Positions 26,238-35,607 of a stretch of 64,000 bases of DNA are shown one piece after another. The translations under genes and the position numbers were made by a program. This DNA is from Mycolicibacterium sp. CBMA 247 (lineage in GTDB: Bacteria > Actinomycetota > Actinomycetes > Mycobacteriales > Mycobacteriaceae). Position 1 is the first letter of the stretch. The number at the start of each line of letters is the position of its first letter. The DNA lies in assembly GCF_009729095.1 (NCBI RefSeq), contig NZ_VTGX01000007.1, forward strand, positions 1 through 64,000. Reading direction: 5' to 3'. The notes under the pieces are model-generated. The model was not told the DNA's origin and made no database searches. It worked only from the letters and a program-made list of their open reading frames with translations.

Positions 26238-27439
26238 CCGAGACATTGGTGCTGCGGTTCGCCGACGTCGGCGTCGCAACCTACGCCAGCCTGCGGGTGG
26301 TGGGTGAACCGTCGCGCTCGGTCAGCTGGGTGCTCGAGGAGCCCCACCTGCAGGCCGCCTGCGACGAGCTGGACCTCGCGTTGCCCGATCCCCGCAATGG
26401 CGAGACAGCCGGTGAAGCCATCGAACGAGCCTTGCGCACAGGAGCTTTGGCCGACCATGACAGTGAGCTGGAGCTTGCCCGCGGGCTAGGTGCCGGCCTG
26501 ATCGGGATCGACGGCTGGCAACTGCTGGCCGACTGCGTGACCTCGCCGCGGGCGGCGTTGTTCGTCACTCCCAGCCCGCGATTGGCCCGGGTGCCCTGGG
26601 GACAACTCGCCATGCCAGGTCCCGATGGTCTCAGGTTGATGGAGCTGGCTGACGTGCTGATGGCGGTGCCGCCCAACATCGTGCATGCGCCCCGGGCAAC
26701 GGTCGGTTGGTCGGCCCGCCGAGACCGACCCGCGGTACTCGTGCTCGATCCGCGAATCCCCGGGCAGCGTCCGGATTCGGCATTGGGTTCGGTACTCGGC
26801 CGCCCATCACCGCGGAGCGCGCTGGCCCGCCATTTCGCGCCGCTGGTCGATGCCGGCCAGGTGCTGCCCGCGGCCTCCACACCGGAGGAGCTGTTCCGCC
26901 GCACCGATATCGACCGGCACTGGCTGGCGCAGGCGTGCGCGAGTGAGCCTGCCCGGCTGCTCTACGTCGGGCATGCCAGTGCCGCCGAAGGCGGTGTCGG
27001 ACATGCTGATCGGGCCGCGCTCCACCTGGCCGAGGGTTGCGCGTTCACCGCGGCCGACGTGATGGCTGCGGGCCTGGCGATTCCGCCGCGGGTGGCGCTG
27101 CTGGCCTGTGCCTCCGGTGGGGACTATCGATTCGACGAGGCCACCGGACTGGTGGCGGCGATGGTGCTGGGCGGGGCTCAGCTGGTCACGGCGACCCTGT
27201 GGTCACTGCCGACCACCGCCGGATACCGGCGATTCGCCTCCGGACCAACGGAACTGGTGGTCGATCCGATGGCCGAGACGGTCGCCGGTGTGGATCTCGC
27301 GCACTGCGAGCAGGACGCGGGAATCGCGGTGAATCGCTGGCAGCGCACCCAGCTGCGGCGCTGGCGCGACGGCGATGTCACCGCCAGCCCGCTCTACTGG
27401 GCCGCGCTGGCCACCTTCGCCGTCGACGGTGCCCGCTGA
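26219..27439 (+). CDS. CHAT-domain caspase-like protease
   Basis: 406 residues from ATG 26219; GTG 26234, which overlaps the TPR stop as GTGA, is an equally good start. The CHAT domain covers about residues 110-406. The catalytic His is in RLLYVGHASAAEGG (His252) and the nucleophile Cys in VALLACASGGDYRF (Cys297). The conserved EATGLVAAMVLGGA, then LVTATLWSLP, and a C-terminal PLYWAALATF complete the family pattern, so the enzyme looks active. CHAT proteases are cytoplasmic cysteine peptidases related to separase and caspases, often in conflict or programmed-death systems (for example TPR-CHAT Csx29 in type III-E CRISPR). The substrate here is unknown. Confidence 0.9.
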   Translation: MVDLAVTETLVLRFADVGVATYASLRVVGEPSRSVSWVLEEPHLQAACDELDLALPDPRNGETAGEAIERALRTGALADHDSELELARGLGAGLIGIDGWQLLADCVTSPRAALFVTPSPRLARVPWGQLAMPGPDGLRLMELADVLMAVPPNIVHAPRATVGWSARRDRPAVLVLDPRIPGQRPDSALGSVLGRPSPRSALARHFAPLVDAGQVLPAASTPEELFRRTDIDRHWLAQACASEPARLLYVGHASAAEGGVGHADRAALHLAEGCAFTAADVMAAGLAIPPRVALLACASGGDYRFDEATGLVAAMVLGGAQLVTATLWSLPTTAGYRRFASGPTELVVDPMAETVAGVDLAHCEQDAGIAVNRWQRTQLRRWRDGDVTASPLYWAALATFAVDGAR

Positions 27440-27440
27440 A

Positions 27441-27893
27441 TCAGGAGGGTGGGACGCAGACCGCGACGGTGCTCTCATCGTCCGGCCGGTAGTACGTGTC
27501 GATCACGCTCCCGGGAGAAACTCTTGCCAGTGCCGAGGCCGGAATCAGCGCCCGCTGACGCACCGGGAACTGCCCCCCGCCGCGGCGGCTGACCATCAGA
27601 TCAAGCTCGACCTCGCGGTAGTCCTCACGAATCGTGCCGGTGGCGCGCATCCCGGTGACGATCCCGCGTGAGCGGGTTCCGGTGCGGACCAGCGCAAGCT
27701 GCGCACCGGTCATCAGTCCCTTGCGGACCAGCATGTGGTCGAACTCGGCCACCAGCTCGCCGAGGGTGACCAATCGCTCGTCGGCCTCATCGTTCGGGCC
27801 GTCACAGCGGCCCCGGCGGGCGGCGGTCAGCGCGGCGCCGACGGCGCCGCCGCAGAACAGGCACAGGACGGTGAGCAGCACGGCCTCGGTCAT
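27441..27893 (-). CDS. Small single-pass membrane protein of unknown function
   Basis: 150 residues. One N-terminal membrane helix (about 4-24, VLLTVLCLFCGGAVGAALTA) is followed by a cytoplasmic charged segment and a C-terminal beta-rich domain (about 65-148). That domain has the pattern GIVTGMRATGTI, VELDLMV, PASALARVSPGSVIDTYYRPDD, reminiscent of small OB-like domains in actinobacterial membrane proteins. Its stop is one base from the CHAT stop, and its start is divergent from the next coupled pair. Its position inside the CHAT locus suggests a related role, but its opposite strand means separate control. Confidence 0.72.
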   Translation of the reverse strand: MTEAVLLTVLCLFCGGAVGAALTAARRGRCDGPNDEADERLVTLGELVAEFDHMLVRKGLMTGAQLALVRTGTRSRGIVTGMRATGTIREDYREVELDLMVSRRGGGQFPVRQRALIPASALARVSPGSVIDTYYRPDDESTVAVCVPPS

Positions 27894-27945
27894 GCCACCA
27901 AGGGTCTGGCGGCGCGACGGCTACCGAACCCAACTTCGGCGGCTC

Positions 27946-27951
27946 TATTGT
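27946..27951 (+). promoter_or_regulatory. -10 element TATTGT for the 27959 gene pair
   Basis: TATTGT fits TAnnnT and ends 7 bases before GTG 27959, implying a leaderless transcript for the two-gene unit. It also shows that this unit is transcribed separately from the TPR-CHAT unit. Confidence 0.45.
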
Positions 27952-27958
27952 GGTGCCG

Positions 27959-29299
27959 GTGAGCATCGGGTCCGAGACGGCTGGGGCGCAGGCCGGCCCC
28001 AATTCGGGCGCGAGTTCGGCCCAGCCGCGCCGTGCCGTGATTGACCGGGCCTGGCGCGCCCTCGGCCCGGGGGTCGAGGTGTTCAGCGGCGGCGACGGCG
28101 GGCCGCTGCGCCGGACGGTCAAACGGATCATCGACCCCTTGGTGCTCAGGCTGCGCAGCAACAACCACTATTCGGCGGCGGTGCTGGCACCCGAGGTGGC
28201 CGCTGAACTGCACGAGCAGATGATGCGCAGCGGGCCGCACCTGCGCGCCGCGGCAGCCTGGTTCGCCGAGCTCAAACAGCAGCGCCGGCGGCTGCGCATC
28301 ACCACCGGCAATGCCCAGGAGCTGTATTTCCCGGTGTGTTTCGAACTCGCGGTGACCCGAGGCGCTCCGGCATCGGATGGAGCGCAGGTTGCGGCGGAGG
28401 TGCTGGCCGACCTGCACCAAGGCCGCGACCGCACGGCGATCGAGTCGCTCAACCGGTATGTGGCCGATCCGCAGGTGGTGGACCGGTTGCACCGTCAGCT
28501 TGAGCGCAGCTGGAATGACGTCATCGCCTCCGACGCCATCACCGGCCCGTTCTTCGCCGGGCTGGCCACGGTGCTCGGCCCGGCCGACAGCCACCGCGCC
28601 GAGGCGGCCCGCCAGCGGGTGTGGTCGGCGCTGGTGTCCGACGCCACGCCGTACAACCTGGGTGCCGGGGCGCGCCGCCCGGATGCCCGACTGCCATGGT
28701 CGATCGTCGACACCGGGCTGAGTTCGGCCCTGCCGCAACGGCCCCCGGTGATCAGCGGCCAGGCCGAGGGGGACCGCCCGCTGGATCGCAGCGTGGTGGA
28801 CCGCGTACGCGCGACATTGCGCCGGGCGCTGGACCGCGACGAACTGCCCGATATCCCGCTGCTGTGCGCAGAGGAGGTGGACCGGGCCTGCGCGCCGTGG
28901 GGGCTGCTCGCCGAGGACAAACAGGCCGGGCTGCTCACCGGCATCGAGGTGGCCACCGACCTGCACCCGCTCGATGCGTCGGCCTCGGGACGCTACCAAC
29001 TGTCGGCGCGCATACAGGCCCGGCTGGCCAAGGAGGCCTATGTGCTGCATGCTCGCCGCTATCTGGCCGCCGGCACGGCGGTGCACCCGCGCCAGCGGCA
29101 GGTCATCGATGATCTCGGTGCCTTCTGCCGTCCCTACCTGAGCCGGTTGTGGGCGCGGCTGCATGGCCGGGACGTGTGGCAGGAGTCCTGCGCGGACGTC
29201 GACGACCTGCGGTCATTGCTGGAAGGGGTGGCCAGATCGGTCAGCCTCGATCACCGGCAGCGGATCAAGGCGATGCTGGAAGTGCAGGTGGCAGGGTGA
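27959..29299 (+). CDS. Uncharacterised ~446-residue protein, CHAT locus
   Basis: No family recognised. The protein is predominantly helical and rich in Arg, Ala and Leu, with no signal peptide or membrane segment. Notable stretches: RTVKRIIDPLVLRLRSNNHY (about 50-70), FAELKQQRRRLRITTGNAQE, ADLHQGRDRTAIESLNRYVA, and a C-terminal segment VWQESCADVDDLRSLLEGVA. The middle region (about 205-260) is Pro/Arg-rich and may be an exposed linker, for example a protease-sensitive site. GTG 27959 is chosen from the -10 spacing; GTGs at 27950 and 27953 are in frame. Its stop overlaps the next start (GTGA), so the two proteins are probably made in fixed ratio. Confidence 0.75.
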   Translation: MSIGSETAGAQAGPNSGASSAQPRRAVIDRAWRALGPGVEVFSGGDGGPLRRTVKRIIDPLVLRLRSNNHYSAAVLAPEVAAELHEQMMRSGPHLRAAAAWFAELKQQRRRLRITTGNAQELYFPVCFELAVTRGAPASDGAQVAAEVLADLHQGRDRTAIESLNRYVADPQVVDRLHRQLERSWNDVIASDAITGPFFAGLATVLGPADSHRAEAARQRVWSALVSDATPYNLGAGARRPDARLPWSIVDTGLSSALPQRPPVISGQAEGDRPLDRSVVDRVRATLRRALDRDELPDIPLLCAEEVDRACAPWGLLAEDKQAGLLTGIEVATDLHPLDASASGRYQLSARIQARLAKEAYVLHARRYLAAGTAVHPRQRQVIDDLGAFCRPYLSRLWARLHGRDVWQESCADVDDLRSLLEGVARSVSLDHRQRIKAMLEVQVAG

Positions 29300-30393
29300 G
29301 ATTGGGCGCTGACGGCGGACTGTGGAGCACTGGCCCGTTGGCCGAGGCCGCACCGTTGGTCGCGGTACTGGAGGTCAGCGGCGCGGTGCTGTCATGGGTG
29401 GTCGACGGCGACGCTGCCGACCCGCCATCGATCACGTTCACCGACCCGGGCCGCGCGGATTGGCTGTGGCGGGTGCTCGGCGAGTCTGGCCACGTCGCTG
29501 TCCTGGAAGGGCTACGTCATCGGGAGCCGGGCCAACCGCTGGATCTACCCGGGGTGGACGTGCTGGGGGGTTCGACGGATACGTTGCGGCGCTTGGCAAT
29601 CGGACACTGGCTGCGACGGTGGTGGCCGGCCAGTGACCGGGACGGCATCGCCGCACTGGATCGCGCCGTGCTCGACGCCGAGGTCGCCCTGCTGACCGTG
29701 GCCGCCGAGGAGTACTTCACCGACGACACTCTGGATTCGGACGTCGCAGGCCTGCTGGCGCCGCACATGGCCGCATTGAATTCTGTTGCGGTATCAGGTG
29801 ATCCCAGGGCAGTGGCACTGGTCGAGAAATGCCGTGAGCTGGCCAGTGAGATCGGGCTGGATTGGCCCGCCACCGCCGCCGCGGCGCCGCGGCGTGAGGA
29901 TTACGCCCTGGCCGCCGGAGCCGGCGATGGCTCGACGACTGCGGGCCGGATCGCCGGCGGGGTGGCAACCGTTGATTGGTCGGCGGTGCCGCCCGGGGTG
30001 TTCGACGCTGCAGAGGACACCATCGAATGGTCGGTGACTGCGGCCGCAACCGGTGAGGGCGCCGACGCCGTGGTGCAGATGGCGCTCTCGGGCCCGGATT
30101 CGCCGTCGGGCATCGCGGTGGAAATGCGCGGCAGTGGTTGTGGCGCTTCCGGTTTCCTCGATGCCGCCGGCCGGGCCGTCCTGGAACTGCGCGATCCGGA
30201 CGGGCAGCGTCCTACCGAAACCCAGGTGTGGAACCTGGATTGGTCAGACGTCACGGTGCACGTCGGGGCCGATGGGACCGCCGAGCCGGCGGCCGCCCGG
30301 GACCGGGTGCGAACGCTCGCCCGGACCCGGTTGTCCGACCCGCGGACCGATGCCTTCCTCGCCGAGGTGCTGGCCGCCGAATCCGACTACTGA
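29296..30393 (+). CDS. Uncharacterised 365-residue protein, CHAT locus
   Basis: No family recognised. It starts at GTG 29296, overlapping the previous stop by four bases. The N-terminal ~180 residues look mixed alpha/beta (LVAVLEVSGAVLSWVVDGD, then GHWLRRWWPASDRDGIAALD and helices). About 180-210 is an Ala-rich linker. The C-terminal ~150 residues are beta-rich, with alternating strands such as ADAVVQMALSG, GIAVEMRGSG and QVWNLDWSDVTVHV, and finish with a helix. No signal peptide or membrane segment, so it is cytoplasmic. It is convergent with the esterase gene, 3 bases apart. It could be the substrate, inhibitor or effector of the CHAT protease; nothing in the sequence decides this. Confidence 0.75.
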   Translation: MRLGADGGLWSTGPLAEAAPLVAVLEVSGAVLSWVVDGDAADPPSITFTDPGRADWLWRVLGESGHVAVLEGLRHREPGQPLDLPGVDVLGGSTDTLRRLAIGHWLRRWWPASDRDGIAALDRAVLDAEVALLTVAAEEYFTDDTLDSDVAGLLAPHMAALNSVAVSGDPRAVALVEKCRELASEIGLDWPATAAAAPRREDYALAAGAGDGSTTAGRIAGGVATVDWSAVPPGVFDAAEDTIEWSVTAAATGEGADAVVQMALSGPDSPSGIAVEMRGSGCGASGFLDAAGRAVLELRDPDGQRPTETQVWNLDWSDVTVHVGADGTAEPAAARDRVRTLARTRLSDPRTDAFLAEVLAAESDY

Positions 30394-30396
30394 CCG

Positions 30397-31758
30397 CTAT
30401 TTCGCGGCGGTCTGGATAATGGCCGCCGAGGGCGACGACTGCGGCAGTCCGACTGCGGCCACCCGAGGGGTGCCGATGGTGCCGGCCAGCCAGGGCAGGG
30501 CCGCGGTGAACGCGTGGCTGGCGAACGGCCAGTCGTGGGTGCCCTGGTGAGTGACCACCGCACAGGCGATGCCATGTTTCGAACCGAGCGCACACAGGGC
30601 GTTGGCCGCCTTGGCCTGATCGTTGGCGCGGCCTGCGGGCTTACCCGCCGTGGACGTGTCGTTGACGTCGAACCAGCCGGCCGTCTGGTCGTACTGGCCG
30701 TGCCGGTTGATCACGGTGCTCGGGTCGAAGGCGTCCCAGGCGGCAGCGCTCCCGCCGAACAGCCGGTCGATGGTCTGTGCCTTGGTGCCGGTGTTCGGGC
30801 CGATATCCCCGGCGATGTCCACGAACGCGCTGAACATTTCGGGGTGCATGACCGCCAGGTCCACCGCACACGTGCCGCCCATCGACCAGCCGACGATGCC
30901 CCAGTTGGAGGCGGCCGGATTGACGCCGTAGTGGTTGTTCATATAGGGCACAACGTCTTTGGTGAGATGGTCGGCGGAATTCCCGCGCTTGCCGTTGACG
31001 CACTCGGTGTCGTTGTTGAAGGTGCCGCCCGGGTCGGCGAACACCAGCACCGGCGCGTAGCCGTGGTGGGCCGCGGCGAAGTCGTCCATCGTCTTGACCA
31101 CATTGCCGGCCCGCATCCAGTCGGCCGGGGTGTTGAACTCGCCGCCGATCATCATCACCGTCGGCAACTGCGGCGCGGGATTGGACGCGAACCACGCCGG
31201 CGGCAGATAGACATACTCACCGCGATGCCGGAAACCCGAAGCGGTGTTGGGGATGTCGACGGGAACCACGGTGCCCTTGGCCGGGATGGTGCCTTGGCGC
31301 TGCATGGCCGCCACCGTGATCTGATCGGTCTGGTCGGGGAGTGGGCCGGCGGTCAACTGGTTCCACGCGGTCTGCACCCATGGGAAGTAACCGACCCACA
31401 GGTTGAGCGCCAGCGCCGTGCACAGCAGGGTGAGCGGCACCGCCAGGGCCGCTGTGCCGCGCCGCCACCACCGGCTGCCCCGCCACCCGGCGCCCAGGAC
31501 CACCAACGCCACACCGGTCAGTGCGATCCACACCCACAGTGACTGGGGCGCCGGGTTGTCGGCCAGCCCCTCCGAGTTGATGTACCAATTGGTGCCCGCC
31601 ACGAGGATGCCGCCCACCACGACCGCGAACGGCAGCCAGATGAGCCACCAGCGGCGGGTGCGCCAGCCGACCGCGGCGATCAGCACCACCGCGGTGATGA
31701 CCTGGATGCTGGTCGGAAGCCAGCCGTGCATCAACGACAGGTGGTGGGTGAACGTCAC
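30397..31758 (-). CDS. Membrane-anchored esterase, alpha/beta hydrolase (Rv1639c-type)
   Basis: 453 residues. Four hydrophobic helices fill about residues 10-125. They are followed by an extracytoplasmic alpha/beta-hydrolase domain of the esterase D/mycolyltransferase-like group. The nucleophile elbow is GIVGWSMGGTCAVDL (G-x-S-x-G), the acid is likely in the region WDAFDPSTV, and the His in VVTHQGTHDWPF. The position immediately upstream of lysX on the same strand, 47 bases away, matches Rv1639c. A cell-envelope lipid or glycolipid ester is the likely class of substrate. The start is GTG 31758. Confidence 0.88.
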   Translation of the reverse strand: MTFTHHLSLMHGWLPTSIQVITAVVLIAAVGWRTRRWWLIWLPFAVVVGGILVAGTNWYINSEGLADNPAPQSLWVWIALTGVALVVLGAGWRGSRWWRRGTAALAVPLTLLCTALALNLWVGYFPWVQTAWNQLTAGPLPDQTDQITVAAMQRQGTIPAKGTVVPVDIPNTASGFRHRGEYVYLPPAWFASNPAPQLPTVMMIGGEFNTPADWMRAGNVVKTMDDFAAAHHGYAPVLVFADPGGTFNNDTECVNGKRGNSADHLTKDVVPYMNNHYGVNPAASNWGIVGWSMGGTCAVDLAVMHPEMFSAFVDIAGDIGPNTGTKAQTIDRLFGGSAAAWDAFDPSTVINRHGQYDQTAGWFDVNDTSTAGKPAGRANDQAKAANALCALGSKHGIACAVVTHQGTHDWPFASHAFTAALPWLAGTIGTPRVAAVGLPQSSPSAAIIQTAAK

Positions 31759-31805
31759 AACTACATCGTCGCCGCCAATTCTTAGGATCGGCTGTGAAGG
31801 GCCTG

Positions 31806-34800
31806 CTAGCGAGGTTTGGCCAGAGGAAACGGCAGTGTTTCGCGGATGCTACGGCCAGTGATCATCATGACCACGCGGTCGACGCCCATGCCGAGACCGC
31901 CCGTCGGAGGCATCGCGTATTCCATGGCCTGCAGGAAATCCTCGTCGAGTTCCATGGCCTCTGGGTCACCGCCCGAAGCCAGCAATGACTGTTCCTGCAG
32001 CCGTCGGCGCTGTTCGACGGGGTCGGTGAGCTCACTGTAGGCGGTACCCAGCTCGATACCCCAGGCCACCAGATCCCAGCGCTCGGCCACCCCGGGGATG
32101 CTGCGGTGCGGTCGGGTCAGCGGCGACACCGAGGTCGGGAAGTCCTTGTAGAACGTGGGTTCGGTGGTGCGGTCCTCCACGAGGTGCTCGTACAGCTCCA
32201 GCACCACGGCCCCGGCGTCCCAATGGGTCAGGTAGGGGATGTGCGCCGAATCGCAGAGCCGGCGCAGCGTGGCGAGATCCGTGTCGACGGTGATGTGCTC
32301 GCCGAGGGCATCCGACACCGCGTCGTGCACGGTCTTGACTGCCCACCGGCCCGAGATGTCGACCGGTTCGAGGACGCCGTCGGCGCGTGGCCGCTGGAAG
32401 ACCTGGGCACCGTTGGCGGCCAGGGCGGCGTTCTGGATCAGCTCACGGCTGCCGTCGATCCACACGTTGTAGTCGGCGTGTGCCTGATAGGCCTCCAGCA
32501 GGGTGAACTCCGGATTGTGGCTGAAGTCCACGCCCTCGTTGCGGAACGCGCGGCCCAGCTCGAAGACCCGCTCGACCCCGCCGACGCACAACCGCTTGAG
32601 GTACAGCTCGGGCGCGATCCGCAGATACAGGTCCAGGTCGTAGGCGTTGATGTGGGTGAGGAACGGCCGGGCGTTGGCGCCGCCGTGGATCTGCTGCAGG
32701 ATCGGGGTTTCCACCTCGAGGAAGCCCTTGGCGTACAACGTCTCCCGGATGGCCTGCAGGGCACCGCTGCGGGCCCGGATCAGATCCCGCGCCTCGGTGT
32801 TGACGGCCAGGTCCACGTAGCGGGCCCGGACCCGGGCCTCCTGGTCGGTCAGGCCCTTCCACTTGTCCGGCAGTGGGCGCAGGCATTTGCCGATCAGTCG
32901 CCAACTGTCGACCAGAAGCGAGTGGGTGCCGTTGCGGCTGCGCCCCATCGAACCACTGACCTCGATCAGATCACCCAGGTCGATGGTCGCGGTGAAGTCG
33001 GCCGTGGTGGCCTGGTTGAGCCGGGCGTTGTCGAGCAGCAGCTGGACTTCTCCCGACCAATCGCGAAGCTGGGCGAACAGTACGCCGCCGTAATCCCGGA
33101 CCCGCAGGATTCTTCCGGCCACGCTCAGGGTTTCACTGTCGGCGGCCTCCAGTGCGGCCGCGATGGTGTGGCTGGGAGCCCGGCCCACCGGATAGGCGTC
33201 CACACCGCTGGCCTGCAACTGCCGCAGCTTGGCCATGCGGACCCTGACCTGCTCGGGAAGCCGCTGACTGTCGTCGCTTTCGGTCAGATCGATCGGCAGC
33301 CCGGCCAGGTCCGGTGCACTGCCGTCGTGGTGCAGCCGGCCGGAATCGACCAGATCTGCCGGGGCCGCGACGTGCTCGCCGGTGTGTTGTTTGTTTCGCC
33401 GGGAGAACGGCAGCACCAGGAAGCCCTCGGCGATCACCGAGGCCACCCCGACCCGCGGAATCATCCGGGCGTCCTCGTAGCAGGCGTACCGCGGAACCCA
33501 TTCGGGTTGGTACTTCATGTTCGACCGGTACAACGTCTCCAACTGCCACCAGCGGGAGAAGAACACCAGAAGCGCCCGCCAGAGCCGGGCCACCGGACCC
33601 GCACCCAGCTGTGCGCCCTGTTGGAACGCCGACCGGAACATCGCAAAGTTCAGTGAAATCCGGTTGATCCCAATGCCTTCGGACTGCATGCACAGTTCGC
33701 TGACCATCAGCTCGATGGTGCCGTTGGGGGATTGCGGGGAGCGGCGCATGACGTCGAGCGAGACGCCGTTGGTGCCCCACGGCACCAGCGACAGCAACGC
33801 GACCACCTCGGGTTCTGTCTCGTCGCCCCGATGCTGCACCGCCTCGACCAGCAGGCAGTCACCGTCCGCCGGATCGCCCAGCCGGCCCAGCGCCATCGAG
33901 AAGCCACGTTCGGTCTCGGTGTCCCGCCAGGCGTCGGCGCGCCGGAGCAGCTCGGCCATCTCGGCCTGATCCAGCTCGCGGTGGCGCCGCATGCGCACCG
34001 AAGTCCCGGCCCGCCGCGCCCGGGTGACCGCCTGGCGCACCGCACGCATGTCCGGGCCGGACAGCCGGAAGGTGTCCGGGTACAGGATGGCTTCGTCGCC
34101 CAGTTGCAGCGCGTTCAGTCCGGCTGCCCGGAACGCCTCGGCCGCCGCCGAACTGGCGCCCATCACACCCGGCGCCCAGCCGTACGTCTGGCACAGCTGC
34201 AGCCAGGCGGCGATCGCCTGCGGCCAGGCCTTGGGATCGCCGACCGGATCTCCACCGGCCAGGCACACGCCCACCTCCACGCGGTAGGCGATCGCCGCCC
34301 GGCCGTTGGGCGCGAACACCACGGACTTGTCGCGACGGGTGGCGAAGTATCCCAGCGAATCGTTCTTGCCGTAGAGCTCCAACAGACCGCGGATCGCCGA
34401 TTCGTCCTCACCGGTGAGCGCGTTGGAGGCTCGTTGCGACTGGAACAGTACGACCGCGGCCACCATCAGCGCCAGCGCTCCGAACAGGCCGAAGATGGCG
34501 TTGAGGAAGGTGTGCGAATAGCCCTCGAAAACCTCGGTCGGAACGGTGGCGAACCCGCTCACCCGGTTGACCGCGTACAGCAGCCGCCACTCCGGGGCCA
34601 GGGTGCCGGGGAACAGTTCCAGCAGCGCCCATGCGGCCAGGATGCCGATTGCCATGCCCGCGACCAGCACGACGGCGGATTTGAGCAGGGCGCCGCGCCG
34701 CACCTTGGCCCAGAACTGATTGCGGGCCAGCGTCAGGAAGGCGATAGCGGCCAGGTGGAACGCCACGCCGATGACCTCGCCGACATCTTCGACGAGCGGA

Positions 34801-35135
34801 TCTCCACCGGCGGCGAGATCGCCGAGGTTCCAGCCGATGGCGCCCACCATGTAGAGCACCAGAATCCACCAGGCGATCCGTTTGCGGGCCGCCAGCGCCG
34901 CGGCCAGCAGTGCCAGCACGAAGGCCCACGCGAAGCTGGTGTCGGGAAAGTTGAAGATGTAGTCGTTGACGAATTCTCGCGGCACCTTGATCAACCAGCG
35001 CACCGCCGGAGACACGCTGGCGATCAGCGACAGGGTGGCGATGACACCGACGGTCCAACCGGCTGCTGCCGGAACCCAGGAGAACCTCGACGCGGGCTGG
35101 ACCCCGGTGCGGCGGCCGCGGCTGATAACGGTCAT
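31806..35135 (-). CDS. lysX: LysX: lysyl-tRNA synthetase fused to MprF-type lysyl-phosphatidylglycerol synthase
   Basis: 1109 residues (M. tuberculosis LysX 1172). The N-terminal ~230 residues hold about seven membrane helices. Residues ~240-570 form the MprF/DUF2156-like transferase, with RGLLELYGKNDSLGYFATRRDKSVVF and the substrate-loop region EGIGINRISLNFAMFR. From ~620 comes an OB fold and a class II LysRS core with motif 2 RAFRNEGVDFSHNPEFTLLE and motif 3 GLGMGVDRVVMMITG. The fusion charges tRNA-Lys and transfers lysine to phosphatidylglycerol, lowering surface negative charge and cationic-peptide sensitivity. ATG 35135 is the first start in frame. Confidence 0.96.
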   Translation of the reverse strand: MTVISRGRRTGVQPASRFSWVPAAAGWTVGVIATLSLIASVSPAVRWLIKVPREFVNDYIFNFPDTSFAWAFVLALLAAALAARKRIAWWILVLYMVGAIGWNLGDLAAGGDPLVEDVGEVIGVAFHLAAIAFLTLARNQFWAKVRRGALLKSAVVLVAGMAIGILAAWALLELFPGTLAPEWRLLYAVNRVSGFATVPTEVFEGYSHTFLNAIFGLFGALALMVAAVVLFQSQRASNALTGEDESAIRGLLELYGKNDSLGYFATRRDKSVVFAPNGRAAIAYRVEVGVCLAGGDPVGDPKAWPQAIAAWLQLCQTYGWAPGVMGASSAAAEAFRAAGLNALQLGDEAILYPDTFRLSGPDMRAVRQAVTRARRAGTSVRMRRHRELDQAEMAELLRRADAWRDTETERGFSMALGRLGDPADGDCLLVEAVQHRGDETEPEVVALLSLVPWGTNGVSLDVMRRSPQSPNGTIELMVSELCMQSEGIGINRISLNFAMFRSAFQQGAQLGAGPVARLWRALLVFFSRWWQLETLYRSNMKYQPEWVPRYACYEDARMIPRVGVASVIAEGFLVLPFSRRNKQHTGEHVAAPADLVDSGRLHHDGSAPDLAGLPIDLTESDDSQRLPEQVRVRMAKLRQLQASGVDAYPVGRAPSHTIAAALEAADSETLSVAGRILRVRDYGGVLFAQLRDWSGEVQLLLDNARLNQATTADFTATIDLGDLIEVSGSMGRSRNGTHSLLVDSWRLIGKCLRPLPDKWKGLTDQEARVRARYVDLAVNTEARDLIRARSGALQAIRETLYAKGFLEVETPILQQIHGGANARPFLTHINAYDLDLYLRIAPELYLKRLCVGGVERVFELGRAFRNEGVDFSHNPEFTLLEAYQAHADYNVWIDGSRELIQNAALAANGAQVFQRPRADGVLEPVDISGRWAVKTVHDAVSDALGEHITVDTDLATLRRLCDSAHIPYLTHWDAGAVVLELYEHLVEDRTTEPTFYKDFPTSVSPLTRPHRSIPGVAERWDLVAWGIELGTAYSELTDPVEQRRRLQEQSLLASGGDPEAMELDEDFLQAMEYAMPPTGGLGMGVDRVVMMITGRSIRETLPFPLAKPR

Positions 35136-35202
35136 ACGCCCGGAGAATAGGCGGTCAAGCCGTCAATTGGGTCGATCGCGCGCACAGACACCGTCCAGTT
35201 GA

Positions 35203-35589
35203 TTACCAGACCGGGCCGGTGTACTTCTCGCCCGGACCTTTACCCGGCTCTTCGGGAGCCACGCTGGCTTCGCGGAATGCCAGCTGCAGGCTCTTGAGAC
35301 CGTCGCGTACCGGGCCTGCGTGCGGTCCGAGGTACTCGGCGGAGGCCGTCACCAGCCCGGCCAGTGCGGTGATGAGCCGGCGGGCCTCGTCAAGATCACG
35401 GTGCGGGCTATCCTCGGGGTCCTCGGCAGAAAGCCCGATCTTCTCGGCTGCGGCGCTCATCAACATGACCGCCGCCCGGGTGATCACTTCCACCGCGGGA
35501 ATCTCCGCCAGGTCGCGAACGGCGGGGCCGTCCAGATTGCCTGAGACCTGCGGCGTCGCTTCGTCGGGCGTTTCAGTCGGATCGGTCAT
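35203..35589 (-). CDS. DUF1844 family protein
   Basis: 128 residues. The DUF1844 core is VITRAAVMLMSAAAEKIGLS followed by DLDEARRLITALAGLVTASAEYLGPHAGPVRDGLKSLQLAF. The N-terminal ~30 and C-terminal ~20 residues are disordered. It is all-helical and cytoplasmic. It is head to head with the infC leader, starting only ~19 bases from the predicted infC transcript start, an arrangement common in actinobacteria. The function is unknown. Confidence 0.88.
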   Translation of the reverse strand: MTDPTETPDEATPQVSGNLDGPAVRDLAEIPAVEVITRAAVMLMSAAAEKIGLSAEDPEDSPHRDLDEARRLITALAGLVTASAEYLGPHAGPVRDGLKSLQLAFREASVAPEEPGKGPGEKYTGPVW

Positions 35590-35592
35590 AGC

Positions 35593-35601
35593 TGCTAGAC
35601 T
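35593..35601 (+). promoter_or_regulatory. Extended -10 promoter TGCTAGACT of the infC operon
   Basis: TGC precedes TAGACT (35596-35601), an extended -10 of TGN-TAnnnT form. The predicted start is near 35608, giving a ~248-base leader before infC. Confidence 0.5.
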
Positions 35602-35607
35602 GTCATG

